The translations under genes and the position numbers were made by a program. From contig NZ_QFWH01000002.1 of the NCBI RefSeq assembly GCF_003149375.1, forward strand, positions 62,001 to 126,000: 64,000 nt of DNA, written 5' to 3'. This DNA comes from Vampirovibrio chlorellavorus (GTDB taxonomy: Bacteria; Cyanobacteriota; Vampirovibrionia; Vampirovibrionales; Vampirovibrionaceae). The notes under the pieces are model-generated. The model was not told where the DNA came from, ran no database searches, and saw nothing but the letters and a program-made list of their open reading frames with translations. Below, piece after piece: positions 8,243 to 16,043 of the stretch (position 1 is its first letter; each line of letters opens with the position of its first letter).

Positions 8243-9069
8243 ATTCCGGCATTCAGGCCCAGGTTGGCCAGGGTGTTTCTAATGCCATTAGCGCCGGTCA
8301 GGCCCGGATAATTGGCAATTTTGTTTAAGAAGATGGAACGGGCGTCGCCGGGAACGGCTTTACCGGTAATCCGGTTGGCGACCCGGTACCCGATGACATC
8401 GGCAATGCCTTCTTCCGTTTGAGAGTTGCCATCTCCGGGGGTGGCGGCGTGTACCAGTTCATGGACCACGGTTTTTTCAAAGTCGGGCGCGTTGGGGTTG
8501 ATGATAATTTTTTTCTGGCTTGGTAGCGTGACACCATTAATTTGCTGACCGGCGTCTAGGGCCGCTTGGCAACCTGGGCAGCTGATATTCCCCTTGTCGA
8601 AGGAGCCGCCAATGGCTGCGGAAGGATCTCCGACTTCAATGGTATACCCGTTGGCTTGCGCTGCCGCCAATAGTCTGGCACCTTCCGGGTCATTGGCAAT
8701 GGCGCTTAGGGTACTGTTCAGGCGCGCATCCGGTGAGGCGGAGATGGATTGGGGCGCAGCGCTGGTAGTGGCGCTCTGAGCGGCGGGAAGAATGGGCTGG
8801 GGTGCTGGGGCAGGGGCAGGGTAGCCTTTTGTGCCTGAAATATCTGCAAGGATGACACTGAGCATCTGAAGGACGCTGCCAATCGCTTTTGCAATACCGG
8901 CATTGCGATCCAGTTGGGCGGCGCTCAAATCGACTTGTGGCGCTAATGAGGGAACCATTGGTTGAGTGAACAGCGGTGTTTGCTGTAAGACAACAGGCTG
9001 ACTCTGCAGTTGGTTTTGCAGTGGAGGTTGGAGCTGGTTAAAACCGAAAGAAGATATTGGACCGATCAT
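8239..9069 (-). CDS. Putative zinc metallopeptidase (HExxH) with Gln/Pro-rich N-terminus
   Basis: This is a 276-residue protein of unknown family. The first 100 residues are low-complexity (Q, P, A, S) and begin MIGPISSFGFNQLQPPLQ, with no classical Sec signal. A CPGC pair sits near residue 167, after DKGNIS. A zinc-site signature VVHELVHAATPGDG (near residue 212) is followed by EEGIADVIGYRVAN. The HELVH plus a downstream EExxAD Glu matches the gluzincin layout, so a peptidase is likely, but the overall fold is not recognised. It is convergent with, and shares four bases with, the PBP gene. The N-terminus suggests an exported protein using a non-Sec route (inference). Confidence 0.65.
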   Translation of the reverse strand: MIGPISSFGFNQLQPPLQNQLQSQPVVLQQTPLFTQPMVPSLAPQVDLSAAQLDRNAGIAKAIGSVLQMLSVILADISGTKGYPAPAPAPQPILPAAQSATTSAAPQSISASPDARLNSTLSAIANDPEGARLLAAAQANGYTIEVGDPSAAIGGSFDKGNISCPGCQAALDAGQQINGVTLPSQKKIIINPNAPDFEKTVVHELVHAATPGDGNSQTEEGIADVIGYRVANRITGKAVPGDARSIFLNKIANYPGLTGANGIRNTLANLGLNAGI

Positions 9070-9396
9070 GCGCTTTCCTCAAATCTAACACTCAAACAGG
9101 GAAGAACTTGGCTCATGGGTGAACGCAAGTGATGATTGCCAGTAAAAATTGACTGGCGTTTAGTGTGGGTATATTTTCAAAATTGCGCTTTCAAAAAAAA
9201 CTGTTCGTACAAAAATAAAAACAAGCAATTAGGCTAAATTGTCTCCGCGCCACGAACTGTTACATCCTGTGACAAGTAAGTCCATGCCTTTAAAAATGAG
9301 GTACCGCTCTCCCCGGGAATAGCCGGGATTCAGCCTGATTTACGCCTCCGGCGTGGACGTGCCTGGGGACTTTTCGGATCGTCTCTTAGCGGGCGT
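9070..9396. other. Intergenic region, 327 bp, no gene recognised
   Basis: The right-hand part of the promoter region for the HExxH gene is AT-rich (9160-9240). A small inverted repeat CCCGG-N6-CCGGG at about 9315-9330 has no T-run. I see no ORF with a ribosome site, tRNA or known RNA motif. Confidence 0.5.
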
Positions 9397-10143
9397 TCAA
9401 GCGTTCAGGGCCAGGGCCAGTTGTTGATGCACTTTTTTGAAATTTTTGCGATGAAGCGAGGTCACACCCAGTGTCTCTATGCCCGCCAGATGAGCTGGGG
9501 TGGGGTAACCCATGTTGACTTCCCAGCCGTAGCCGGGATATTGCTCGGCCAGACGTTGAATGTCCCGATCCCGATGGTGCTTGGCTATGACCGAAGCGGC
9601 GGCAATGGCCGCGGAGGACCCGTCCCCTTTGACAATGGCGGCTTGCATATCGGCAGGCAGATCCGGGATGGTGGCCCGTCCGTCCATGATGACCAATAAA
9701 TCCTGCTGCTCAAGGGACAGACCTGCTTGGCGGCATAGTTGTTCCAAAGCCCGGTATAGCGATAACAAGGAGGCATAGTGAATGTTCAGCGTCTGGATTT
9801 CCTCCAGGCTGGCCTCACCAATGCCCGTCCAGCAAAAGCTGTGGATGCCCTCTGAAAGTTCGGCCCGCAGGGCGGGGGTTAGTTTCTTGGAGTCATTGAG
9901 CCAATGCAGCAGCCTTTTTTGGCTGGGCGTTAATTGGCGGGGCAGGCAGACGGCTCCCCCGACCACGCTGCTAATCAGGCTGCCCCGACCGACTTCATCC
10001 AGACCGATCAGGTGACACGCCGAGGAACGCTGCTTTAAAAGCGCCTGATCAAATTTCAGCAGGCGGCTCAGCTGGCTCTGGCGTTTGCCGGGGAGGGCAT
10101 TCCGCTTCTTCGGACTCTGGCTCTTTGGGGGTGTGCTGGGCAT
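9397..10143 (-). CDS. rnhB: Ribonuclease HII
   Basis: RNase HII cuts RNA in RNA-DNA hybrids and removes single ribonucleotides from DNA. Starting at the ATG at 10143 gives 248 residues. The catalytic residues are Asp49-Glu50 in GLDEVGRGS, Asp154 in VIMDGRATIP and Asp192 in the KGDGSSAAIAAASVIAKHHRD block. DSKKL and NMGYPTPAHL are also typical. Its start overlaps the end of rbgA by about 95 bp. An even earlier in-frame ATG or start (up to 10230) is possible but lies deeper in rbgA and lacks a ribosome site, whereas 10143 has AAGGA 12 nt upstream. The rplS-rbgA-rnhB order is conserved in many bacteria. Confidence 0.93.
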   Translation of the reverse strand: MPSTPPKSQSPKKRNALPGKRQSQLSRLLKFDQALLKQRSSACHLIGLDEVGRGSLISSVVGGAVCLPRQLTPSQKRLLHWLNDSKKLTPALRAELSEGIHSFCWTGIGEASLEEIQTLNIHYASLLSLYRALEQLCRQAGLSLEQQDLLVIMDGRATIPDLPADMQAAIVKGDGSSAAIAAASVIAKHHRDRDIQRLAEQYPGYGWEVNMGYPTPAHLAGIETLGVTSLHRKNFKKVHQQLALALNA

Positions 10144-10993
10144 GTTCCAGGGTGATCCTTCCCGGACGGGCATGACGAAACTCGGTGAGCAGGGCTTGGG
10201 CCGTGCGCAGTAAATCCGGCTGATCCCCACTCAGTTTATAATGCCGGGCCAACGCCATATTTTCAAGGGTCGGGGCTTCCCCGTCCGCTAGCTTGAAGTA
10301 ACGGGCCAATTGCCCGGGGTAGAGTCGGTCGATGGTTTCAATTAAAAAGCGGGCGATCTCTTCTTCATCAAAGGCCGCATCGCCAATGGAGCTGACCGTG
10401 GCCAGCAAGGCGCCGGCTTCATCCGAGTCCAGTTGGGGCGGAATGACCCCCGGAGAGTCCATCAGCTCCACCTCGGGGTGAATGCGAACCCATTGGGTGT
10501 CTCGGGTCACCCCTGCCCGGTGTCCGGTCTTGGTTTTTTTCTGGCCCACAATGCTGTTGATCAGGGTGGATTTGCCGACGTTGGGCATGCCGGCCACCAG
10601 CACCCGAACGGGCCGACGCTTGCGGCCCCGGGCCACCAGCTTTTGCATGGCGGCCTCTCCCAGGGCCAGTACATGCTGAATGAGCTGGGCTTTGGCCTGC
10701 CCTCCCTTGGCATCATAGAGCATGACCCGTCGGTTTTCTCCGGCCAGGGCTTTTTGCCAGCGCTTATTTTGCACCGGATCCGCCAAATCGCTTTTATTCA
10801 GAATAATCAGGGTGGGCTTGTTGCGAATGGTCGCTTCCAGCCGATGGTTGACGGAGGCCACCGGCAAGCGGGCGTCCAGAACTTCGACCACCACGTCCAC
10901 CAATTTTAAAAGCTCGCTGAGCTTGCGTTCGTATTTGGCAATATGGCCAGGGTACCACTGGATTTTAGGAGTAATGACGTCCGACTGTTGCAT
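10049..10993 (-). CDS. rbgA: Ribosome biogenesis GTPase RbgA/YlqF
   Basis: RbgA is a circularly permuted GTPase needed for late 50S subunit maturation. The ATG at 10993 gives 314 residues starting MQQSDVITPKIQWYPGHIAK, matching the family start (IQWFPGHMAKA). A TTG 51 nt further upstream is excluded because it falls inside the rplS terminator. The permuted motif order is visible: G4 ILNKSD, then G1 AGMPNVGKSTLINS, then G2 GVTRDTQW and G3 DSPG. The C-terminal 35 residues are Glu/Pro-rich and encode the overlap with rnhB. It lies between rplS and rnhB on the same strand. Confidence 0.95.
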   Translation of the reverse strand: MQQSDVITPKIQWYPGHIAKYERKLSELLKLVDVVVEVLDARLPVASVNHRLEATIRNKPTLIILNKSDLADPVQNKRWQKALAGENRRVMLYDAKGGQAKAQLIQHVLALGEAAMQKLVARGRKRRPVRVLVAGMPNVGKSTLINSIVGQKKTKTGHRAGVTRDTQWVRIHPEVELMDSPGVIPPQLDSDEAGALLATVSSIGDAAFDEEEIARFLIETIDRLYPGQLARYFKLADGEAPTLENMALARHYKLSGDQPDLLRTAQALLTEFRHARPGRITLEHAQHTPKEPESEEAECPPRQTPEPAEPPAEI

Positions 10994-11040
10994 GGATGAG
11001 GGCTCCGGCGGGGTTGCGTTCTGGTGAGGCGGGTCTGGAA

Positions 11041-11073
11041 ACAAAAGAACGAAGAGGAAACTCTTCGTTCTTT
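11041..11073 (-). terminator. Rho-independent terminator of rplS
   Basis: A perfect 13-bp stem pairs 11044-11056 with 11061-11073 around a GAAA/TTTC loop. On the minus strand it is followed by TTTTGTTT. It ends the rplS transcript and separates it from rbgA, and it rules out the upstream TTG start for rbgA. Confidence 0.92.
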
Positions 11074-11104
11074 GCGAAATGTGGAGTAAAGTGGCGTGAG
11101 ACCC

Positions 11105-11467
11105 TTATTTCTGGGTGGTTTTCTCACGAATACGGGCGGCTTTACCAGTGCGCTCGCGCAGGTAGTACAATTTAGCGCGGCGTACATCGCCACGGCGCAG
11201 TACTTTAATGCTTTCTACTTTGGGAGAGTGCAGCAAGAACACACGCTCTACGCCAACACCCTGGAACACACGACGCACGGTGATGGTTTTGCTTACGCCA
11301 GCGCCAGCCAACTTGATGATGACGCCTTCGTAACCCTGCAAACGCTCTTTGTTCCCTTCCCGAATGCGAACCATTACCTTGACGGAGTCGCCGGGATTCA
11401 GGGCAGGCAGTTCGCCTTCCGGTTTCAGATACTCTTTTTCGATTTCTTTAATGAGCTCAGTGGTCAT
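11105..11467 (-). CDS. rplS: 50S ribosomal protein L19
   Basis: L19 lies at the 30S-50S interface. The ATG at 11467 gives 120 residues ([18 protein letters not shown]...) and has AAAGGA 9 nt upstream. An in-frame TTG three codons earlier is the less likely start. Typical L19 blocks are present: FNPGD-like [39 protein letters not shown] and the C-terminal [18 protein letters not shown]. It is followed by a strong terminator and by rbgA. Length and sequence are ordinary. Confidence 0.98.
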   Translation of the reverse strand: MTTELIKEIEKEYLKPEGELPALNPGDSVKVMVRIREGNKERLQGYEGVIIKLAGAGVSKTITVRRVFQGVGVERVFLLHSPKVESIKVLRRGDVRRAKLYYLRERTGKAARIREKTTQK

Positions 11468-11787
11468 TGTTTGCAATCCTTTTTGTGAGAGCCAGTGATA
11501 GAAACTTTAAGGGTGGGAAGTCATCTTTGTCTGGACGGTGGAGCCAGTGATTACGGATTACGAATTTTGTAATCAAGAACAGTCCGCATGTTGATCCCAA
11601 TGCAGTCTCAGTAATGTATTGCAAACCTAGCACTGCCGTCAAGCGATCGGTTTGCCCTGTCCAAAATGGGGAGCATGAAGCCGCTTCCCAGCGGAGCCCC
11701 GCTTGAAGGCGTCAGAAGGCCCCATGAGAAAGGCTCAGTGGGTTTAGATTGGTGGAAAGGCTTTTCCCTGTGACGACTTTCTGGATT
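11468..11787. other. Leader/promoter region of rplS, 320 bp
   Basis: The region holds the rplS 5' leader on the minus strand. It contains the direct repeat GAGCCAGTGAT at about 11488-11498 and again near 11541-11551. A GC-rich inverted repeat (GGGG...CCCC) lies at about 11669-11706. No ORF or RNA gene was recognised; L19 leaders often bind ribosomal proteins, but no such site is evident. Confidence 0.4.
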
Positions 11788-12417
11788 TTATGACAGGGGC
11801 AAATCCTTGTGCCGGATTTTCATATCCGTTCCGTTTGTTTGGACGTCGTATTCAACAATCTGCAATGCGGGGGTGTTGAAAGTGAGTGTTTCTCCGTTTT
11901 TTGACTTCTGACAAAACTCCAGCCGCAAGTGCCTCAGGAACAGGGCCACACCCGGATCTCCCGATTGAAGGTACGCGCTGGCCAGGGCTGGCGCCTCCGC
12001 CAATGTGGGCTCTGCCTGACTGATTTTTCGGGTTTTCAGCTCGTGTTGAATGTACTGCACCATGTTTAAAATACGTTCCGCCATCAAATCACGCTGGCTG
12101 TCCGACAGCAGGTATATGTCGTTCATGGCTTGATGCAAGTGGGGATTAATGTCGTATTCCCGGCGCCGGTTTTTGGATTTATGGAGCCCCAGGATTTTTT
12201 CACCGCCCAGGGTGCGCACCTGCTCCGGCTTTTTATTTTGCTTGAATTCCCGCTCAGCGATAATCAGCACCGCCTCACTGATCAGGCTCTTGATTTCATC
12301 CGGAAAGCTGAACAGCAGTTTGCAGGCCTGCGACAGTTTGGGTTGTCGATCGTACCAGCGAATATAATCGGGCGATTCATTCATTGCAGCGGGAAGAGGC
12401 GGCTCTTGATTATCCAT
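11788..12417 (-). CDS. Hypothetical protein, 209 residues
   Basis: I do not recognise this family. The protein has no signal peptide or membrane segment and is mostly helical and charged. It starts MDNQEPPLPAAMNESPDYIRW, has a basic stretch HKSKNRRREYDINPHLHQ near residues 80-95, and a strand-rich end (GETLTFNTPALQIVEYDVQTNG). A second ATG 11 codons in is also possible. It is transcribed alone, away from the M23 peptidase gene. GC and codon use match the neighbours, so it is probably a real, lineage-specific cytoplasmic protein. Confidence 0.6.
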   Translation of the reverse strand: MDNQEPPLPAAMNESPDYIRWYDRQPKLSQACKLLFSFPDEIKSLISEAVLIIAEREFKQNKKPEQVRTLGGEKILGLHKSKNRRREYDINPHLHQAMNDIYLLSDSQRDLMAERILNMVQYIQHELKTRKISQAEPTLAEAPALASAYLQSGDPGVALFLRHLRLEFCQKSKNGETLTFNTPALQIVEYDVQTNGTDMKIRHKDLPLS

Positions 12418-12986
12418 GATAGGGAGTTATTTCCCGGGAGCCGATTATCTTAAACCTCAGCCCTCCATTTTGTTACGTTTTCGGAAAGAGGGCCCCAAAA
12501 TCTGCCATTTCTGGGGTTTTCCGGCTTCCTGTCCTCTTCAGGCTCTCCTGAGGCTTGTAAACGTCTTGCTTGCCCTATCCGGGCTTGAGGTTAAGGCCTT
12601 GTCGCCACGCCGATCCGAAAACCGGCCGGATGGTCGCTGCGTGGAGGGTTTCTGATAGGCGGATTCTGACGGTTTGGTAAAACCGAAGATTTATCCGGTA
12701 CACCGGGCTGTTCATTCTTTATAGTAGAGCTCTACGTTGGTTGAATCAATTCGCGGAACCTCTTCTCGTCTGATGGGGTTCTTTTTTTTGCCCTGTGGCC
12801 AGTGGTGTCCCTGTTGTGTTTTGTGGTGTTGTCGTTGCCCGGTTTTTGCTTGGCGTGTGGCTTTGTTTTGTGTACTTATATATGCTGCCGAACGGCCTGA
12901 ATCCAGCCGGATGACTCTCAGGCGCCAGATTACTGTCACCAGATTACTGTCAGAGGAACGATCCTCAATTCATTTGAAGGCCAGGT
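12418..12986. other. Long intergenic region, 569 bp, with possible small RNA end
   Basis: No convincing ORF was found. A hairpin CCCCA...TGGGG with inner AAAT/ATTT pairing lies at about 12493-12516 and is followed by TTTT. A run of eight T at about 12781-12788 follows a GAACC...GGTTC inverted repeat, resembling a plus-strand terminator with no upstream gene. A 14-bp exact tandem repeat precedes the M23 gene. I found none of the conserved blocks of RNase P RNA or SRP RNA. Confidence 0.4.
12925..12952 (+). repeat. Exact tandem 14-bp repeat upstream of the M23 gene
   Basis: CCAGATTACTGTCA occurs twice without a gap, at 12925-12938 and 12939-12952, 34 bp before the start codon at 12987. It may be a regulator binding site in the 5' region or a recent slippage duplication. 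Confidence 0.9.
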
Positions 12987-13718
12987 ATGCCCCTTTCAGC
13001 ACAGACAAAGCCCAGCCCGGTGGAGAACCCTTTCTCGCAAGTCAAGCCATCCGTGTTTGTTCGGCAAAGCACAAAGACCCGTGGCCCTCAGGGGCAAGGG
13101 GAGCCTCTTGTTTGCGGTGGGCAGGCTGGCCATGGCGGGATTACCCGGCGACGGCCCGGCTTCCTGACGGCTGCTGTCACCACGCTGGCCACTCGTGGCC
13201 TGATCGCCCTGATGCTTTTTGCGCTGCTGCCCTTGCCCTGGCAGCAAACGGTGTTTCAGACCCTGGGGTTGGGACGCTTTCATCCGTCTTTACAGACGGT
13301 GCGGGTCCCCTTGCCCGTGGATTATTCCCATATTTCCTCACCCTATGGTCAGCGCTGGGGACGCCCCCATCAGGGGATTGATTTGGCCGCCCGGGCGGGT
13401 CTGCCAATTTTCGCCATTTCGGATGGTACGGTTACCCACAGCGGCTGGGAGTCTGGCTATGGGTACAGTGTGGTTCTGGATCACGGCGGCGACCTGCAGA
13501 CCCGCTATGCCCATTGCTCCCAATTGTTGGTGCCGGTTGGTAGCAGGGTTATGAAAGGCCAGCCCATTGCCAAAGTGGGCTCATCGGGTCATTCCACCGG
13601 GCCGCATCTGCACTTTGAAGTGCTGGTGAAGGGCCTGCGCAAGAATCCAGCCTGGTATTATCCCTTTAAAGAGAGTCCCCAGCGTTATTGGCTGACCGTT
13701 CGCAAAAAAATAGAATAG
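12987..13718 (+). CDS. Membrane-anchored M23 (LytM-type) peptidase
   Basis: M23 enzymes cut peptide bridges in peptidoglycan or activate amidases. The 243-residue protein has a Pro/Arg-rich, probably cytoplasmic N-terminus, one membrane segment at about residues 72-92, and a C-terminal M23 domain. The zinc ligands are visible in HQGIDLAARAGLPI (HxxxD) and HSTGPHLHFEV (HxH), with YAHCSQL between, so the domain looks catalytically competent. The ATG at 12987 has GAAGG 8-9 nt upstream. It faces the convergent terC gene. It may act with the penicillin-binding protein in wall growth, but no partner is adjacent. Confidence 0.92.
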   Translation: MPLSAQTKPSPVENPFSQVKPSVFVRQSTKTRGPQGQGEPLVCGGQAGHGGITRRRPGFLTAAVTTLATRGLIALMLFALLPLPWQQTVFQTLGLGRFHPSLQTVRVPLPVDYSHISSPYGQRWGRPHQGIDLAARAGLPIFAISDGTVTHSGWESGYGYSVVLDHGGDLQTRYAHCSQLLVPVGSRVMKGQPIAKVGSSGHSTGPHLHFEVLVKGLRKNPAWYYPFKESPQRYWLTVRKKIE

Positions 13719-13771
13719 GGAGGCAGTGCTTTTCAGGCGCTTACTTGCAGCATTGTCGCTGTTTTTCGCTT

Positions 13772-14509
13772 TTATTGGGTCTCTATTTTTGTAACGGGTG
13801 GGCGGGTGTGCGCCCGGATGTTAATAAATTCCACAAACAGGGAGAAGGCCAGTGAGAAGTACACATAGCCCTTGGGAATATGGGCGCCGAAGGCTTCACC
13901 AACCAGCAGCGTCCCGATCATCAGCAAAAAGCTGAGGGCCAGCACTTTAACTGAGGGGTGCCGATCGATAAAATCACCAATGCTCCCGGCGGCAATAATC
14001 ATGATGATCAGCGAAATGACAACGGCGGTAACCATAATGGGAATTTGAGAGACCAGACCCACGGCGGTGATGATGGAGTCCAGGGAGAAAACCATATCGA
14101 TCAAAATGATCTGGAAAATGACGCTGGCCATGGTCACCGATTTGGGGGTGGCGGTACTGCCCTCACGATGTTCGCCTTCCACCTTATCATAAATTTCCTG
14201 AGCGCTTTTAACAATCAGGAACAAGCCTCCGCCCAGTAAAACCAGATCCTTACCGGACAACGCAAGCCCACCCAGGCTCAGTAAAGGCTGGGTGAGCTTG
14301 GTTAGCCAGGCAATGCTCAGCAATAGTCCCAGTCGTCCTGCCAACGCCAGCACCAGTCCTGCTATTCGGGCCTTGTTGCGCTGCTCTTGGGGGAGCTTGC
14401 CAGCCAGAATGGAGATGAAGATGATGTTATCGATCCCCAGAACAATTTCCAGCAGGGTTAAACTGGCCAGACTGACGTAGGTTTGGGGCTGTTGCAGTAG
14501 CTCTAGCAA
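13772..14509 (-). CDS. TerC/YgdQ-family integral membrane protein
   Basis: TerC proteins are linked to tellurite resistance and to metal (Mn, Ca) handling during protein export. The 245-residue protein has about seven membrane segments. The two conserved acidic motifs are LEIVLGIDNIIFISILAGKLP (residues about 20-40) and IDMVFSLDSIITAVG (near 138-152), whose Asp residues lie in the membrane and are thought to bind metal. A charged loop with EGEHREG separates the halves. It follows the FKBP gene by 12 bp on the same strand and is probably in the same operon as the regulator and the FKBP. Confidence 0.93.
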   Translation of the reverse strand: MLELLQQPQTYVSLASLTLLEIVLGIDNIIFISILAGKLPQEQRNKARIAGLVLALAGRLGLLLSIAWLTKLTQPLLSLGGLALSGKDLVLLGGGLFLIVKSAQEIYDKVEGEHREGSTATPKSVTMASVIFQIILIDMVFSLDSIITAVGLVSQIPIMVTAVVISLIIMIIAAGSIGDFIDRHPSVKVLALSFLLMIGTLLVGEAFGAHIPKGYVYFSLAFSLFVEFINIRAHTRPPVTKIETQ

Positions 14510-14521
14510 AATGAGAGGTCC

Positions 14522-15040
14522 TTATTGCACTTCAACCAGTTCGACTTCAAACTGCAGGGTGGCGTTGGCCGGAATAACCGGGGGGTAGCCGTTGGGGCCG
14601 TAGGCCTTCTCCGGAGGGATGGTCAAAATGCGCTTGCCGCCTTCTTTCATGCCCACAATCCCCTTTTCCCAGCCCTCAATCACCTGACCGGAACCCAGTT
14701 TGAAGGTAAAGGGTTGATTGCGGTCGTAGGAACTGTCAAATTTCCGTCCGTTGGAGGCCAGGGTGCCCAGATAGTTCACCGAAACGGTGTTGCCCCGTTT
14801 TGCTTCCGTGCCGTCGCCCACTTCCACGTCTTCAATCCGGATGCCACTGACGGTTCTGACGGAGGCTGCGTTGCCGGTTTCGCTGGTCTCACTCGCTTCA
14901 CTGGCCTGCTGAGACGCGGTCGCTTCTTTTTGAGGCGCTGCCGCCTGACTGGCCGCTTTTTCATCGCAGCCCGACAGGATCACAAGGCTGCTGGCACAGA
15001 CGGCCACGCCTAACAACAGGCCAACATATTTTTGAGTCAT
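14522..15040 (-). CDS. FKBP-type peptidyl-prolyl isomerase, lipoprotein
   Basis: This protein probably helps fold exported proteins. It has 172 residues, with a lipoprotein signal (VCASSLVILSGC, Cys at about residue 25) and an Ala/Glu/Thr-rich linker to residue 60. A single FKBP domain follows, with VSVNYLGTL, GRKFDSSYDRNQPFTFKLG, QVIEGWEKGIVGMKEGGKR, IPPEKAYGP and the FEVELVEV end. It lies 49 bp downstream of the response regulator and 12 bp before terC, all on the minus strand. The linker and lipobox place it in the periplasm. Confidence 0.95.
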   Translation of the reverse strand: MTQKYVGLLLGVAVCASSLVILSGCDEKAASQAAAPQKEATASQQASEASETSETGNAASVRTVSGIRIEDVEVGDGTEAKRGNTVSVNYLGTLASNGRKFDSSYDRNQPFTFKLGSGQVIEGWEKGIVGMKEGGKRILTIPPEKAYGPNGYPPVIPANATLQFEVELVEVQ

Positions 15041-15089
15041 GTCCTCTCTCCTGGGTGAATGATATGGGGATTTTTGGGATTATACGGGG

Positions 15090-15788
15090 TTATACAATGT
15101 TTTCCTTCAAGGCCTTAATGGCCGCCTGCACGCGATCGTTGACGCACAGTTTGTTTAAAATACTGCCCACGTGGGCTTTGGCGGTGTGGATGCTGATGCA
15201 CAGTTGTTCCGCGATTTCCGGATTGCTTTTACCCTCTACAATCAGCTGCAGCACTTCCAGTTCCCGTTCGGTCAGGTCGGATTCCATAGAAGGGTTCTCG
15301 GCCTGGTGGATTTGCCGTTTTTGCTGGGCCAGGGCGGCAGGGTCGTTCACCAGCGTCAGCACCAGTGATGCGATGGCCGGATCCAGCCACACGGCCCCGT
15401 CCTGAACGGTTTCAATTATATGAACCAGCCGTTCCGGTTTAACATCTTTCAGCACATAGGCGTTGGCCCCTGCCCCAAGGGCGGCAATGACCTCCTGCTC
15501 CTCACTGTGAGAGGTCAGGATGACGATTTTCACATCCGGGTAGCGTTTGCGCACTTCTTGCGCCATGTCAATGCCGTTCATGCCCGGTAGGCCCAGGTCC
15601 AGCAGCAAAATGTCCGGACAGTTCTGCTCCAGTTTGCTCAACCCTTCTTCTGCCGATTCGGCTTCCCCGATAAATTGAATTTGGGGGAACTCTCCCAGCA
15701 CAGCCATCAGGCCCATGCGTGTCAGGTGGTAATCTTCCACGATAAAGAGACGGATTACCTGGGATTTGGTGGACGTGACGTTTTCCAT
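15090..15788 (-). CDS. NarL/FixJ-family response regulator, orphan
   Basis: This is a two-component transcription regulator of 232 residues. The receiver domain has the acidic pair Glu18-Asp19, phosphoacceptor Asp64 (LLLDLGLPGMNG), Thr92 and Lys114. A LuxR-type helix-turn-helix covers about 170-232 (LTERELEVLQLIVEGKSNPEIAEQLCISIHTAKAHV). No histidine kinase gene is next to it, so its partner must be elsewhere. The start ATG at 15788 is followed by an unconserved ten-residue segment; a slightly later start is possible. It heads the minus-strand cluster FKBP-terC. Confidence 0.95.
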   Translation of the reverse strand: MENVTSTKSQVIRLFIVEDYHLTRMGLMAVLGEFPQIQFIGEAESAEEGLSKLEQNCPDILLLDLGLPGMNGIDMAQEVRKRYPDVKIVILTSHSEEQEVIAALGAGANAYVLKDVKPERLVHIIETVQDGAVWLDPAIASLVLTLVNDPAALAQQKRQIHQAENPSMESDLTERELEVLQLIVEGKSNPEIAEQLCISIHTAKAHVGSILNKLCVNDRVQAAIKALKENIV

Positions 15789-16043
15789 GGTTAGTTGTCC
15801 TTTCCAGCGTTCACCAGTACCTCAAAATGCCCAAGCACTTTGAATGTCCGATTATTATACTCTGCTTCCCGATTTTTTTCGTACAATAGACAAAATTGAG
15901 TAGCCGTATAAAATACATAGAAACTTTTGTGATGAGCCAGCGTCTTGCTCAGGATGATCGAGTGATCAAGGCTTGTCGGTAATTTGCCAGAGGCGTGAGT
16001 CATTGCAGTATTCAAGAGTTGTTTTTTCATCGGGGAGCAATGG

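Noticed and set aside
11044-11046. TTG start of rbgA extending the protein by 17 residues
   Set aside because: It lies within the rplS terminator hairpin, and the extra residues do not match the conserved start of RbgA; the ATG at 10993 is better.
12418-12986. RNase P RNA or SRP RNA in the long gap
   Set aside because: The conserved GAGGAAAGTCC block of RNase P RNA and the GGAAGGAAGCA-type core of SRP RNA are both missing.
15791-16030. A 79-codon minus-strand frame between the response regulator and the TPR gene
   Set aside because: No ribosome site precedes its ATG, its composition is AT-rich and unlike a coding region, and it fills what should be the divergent promoter region of the two flanking genes.
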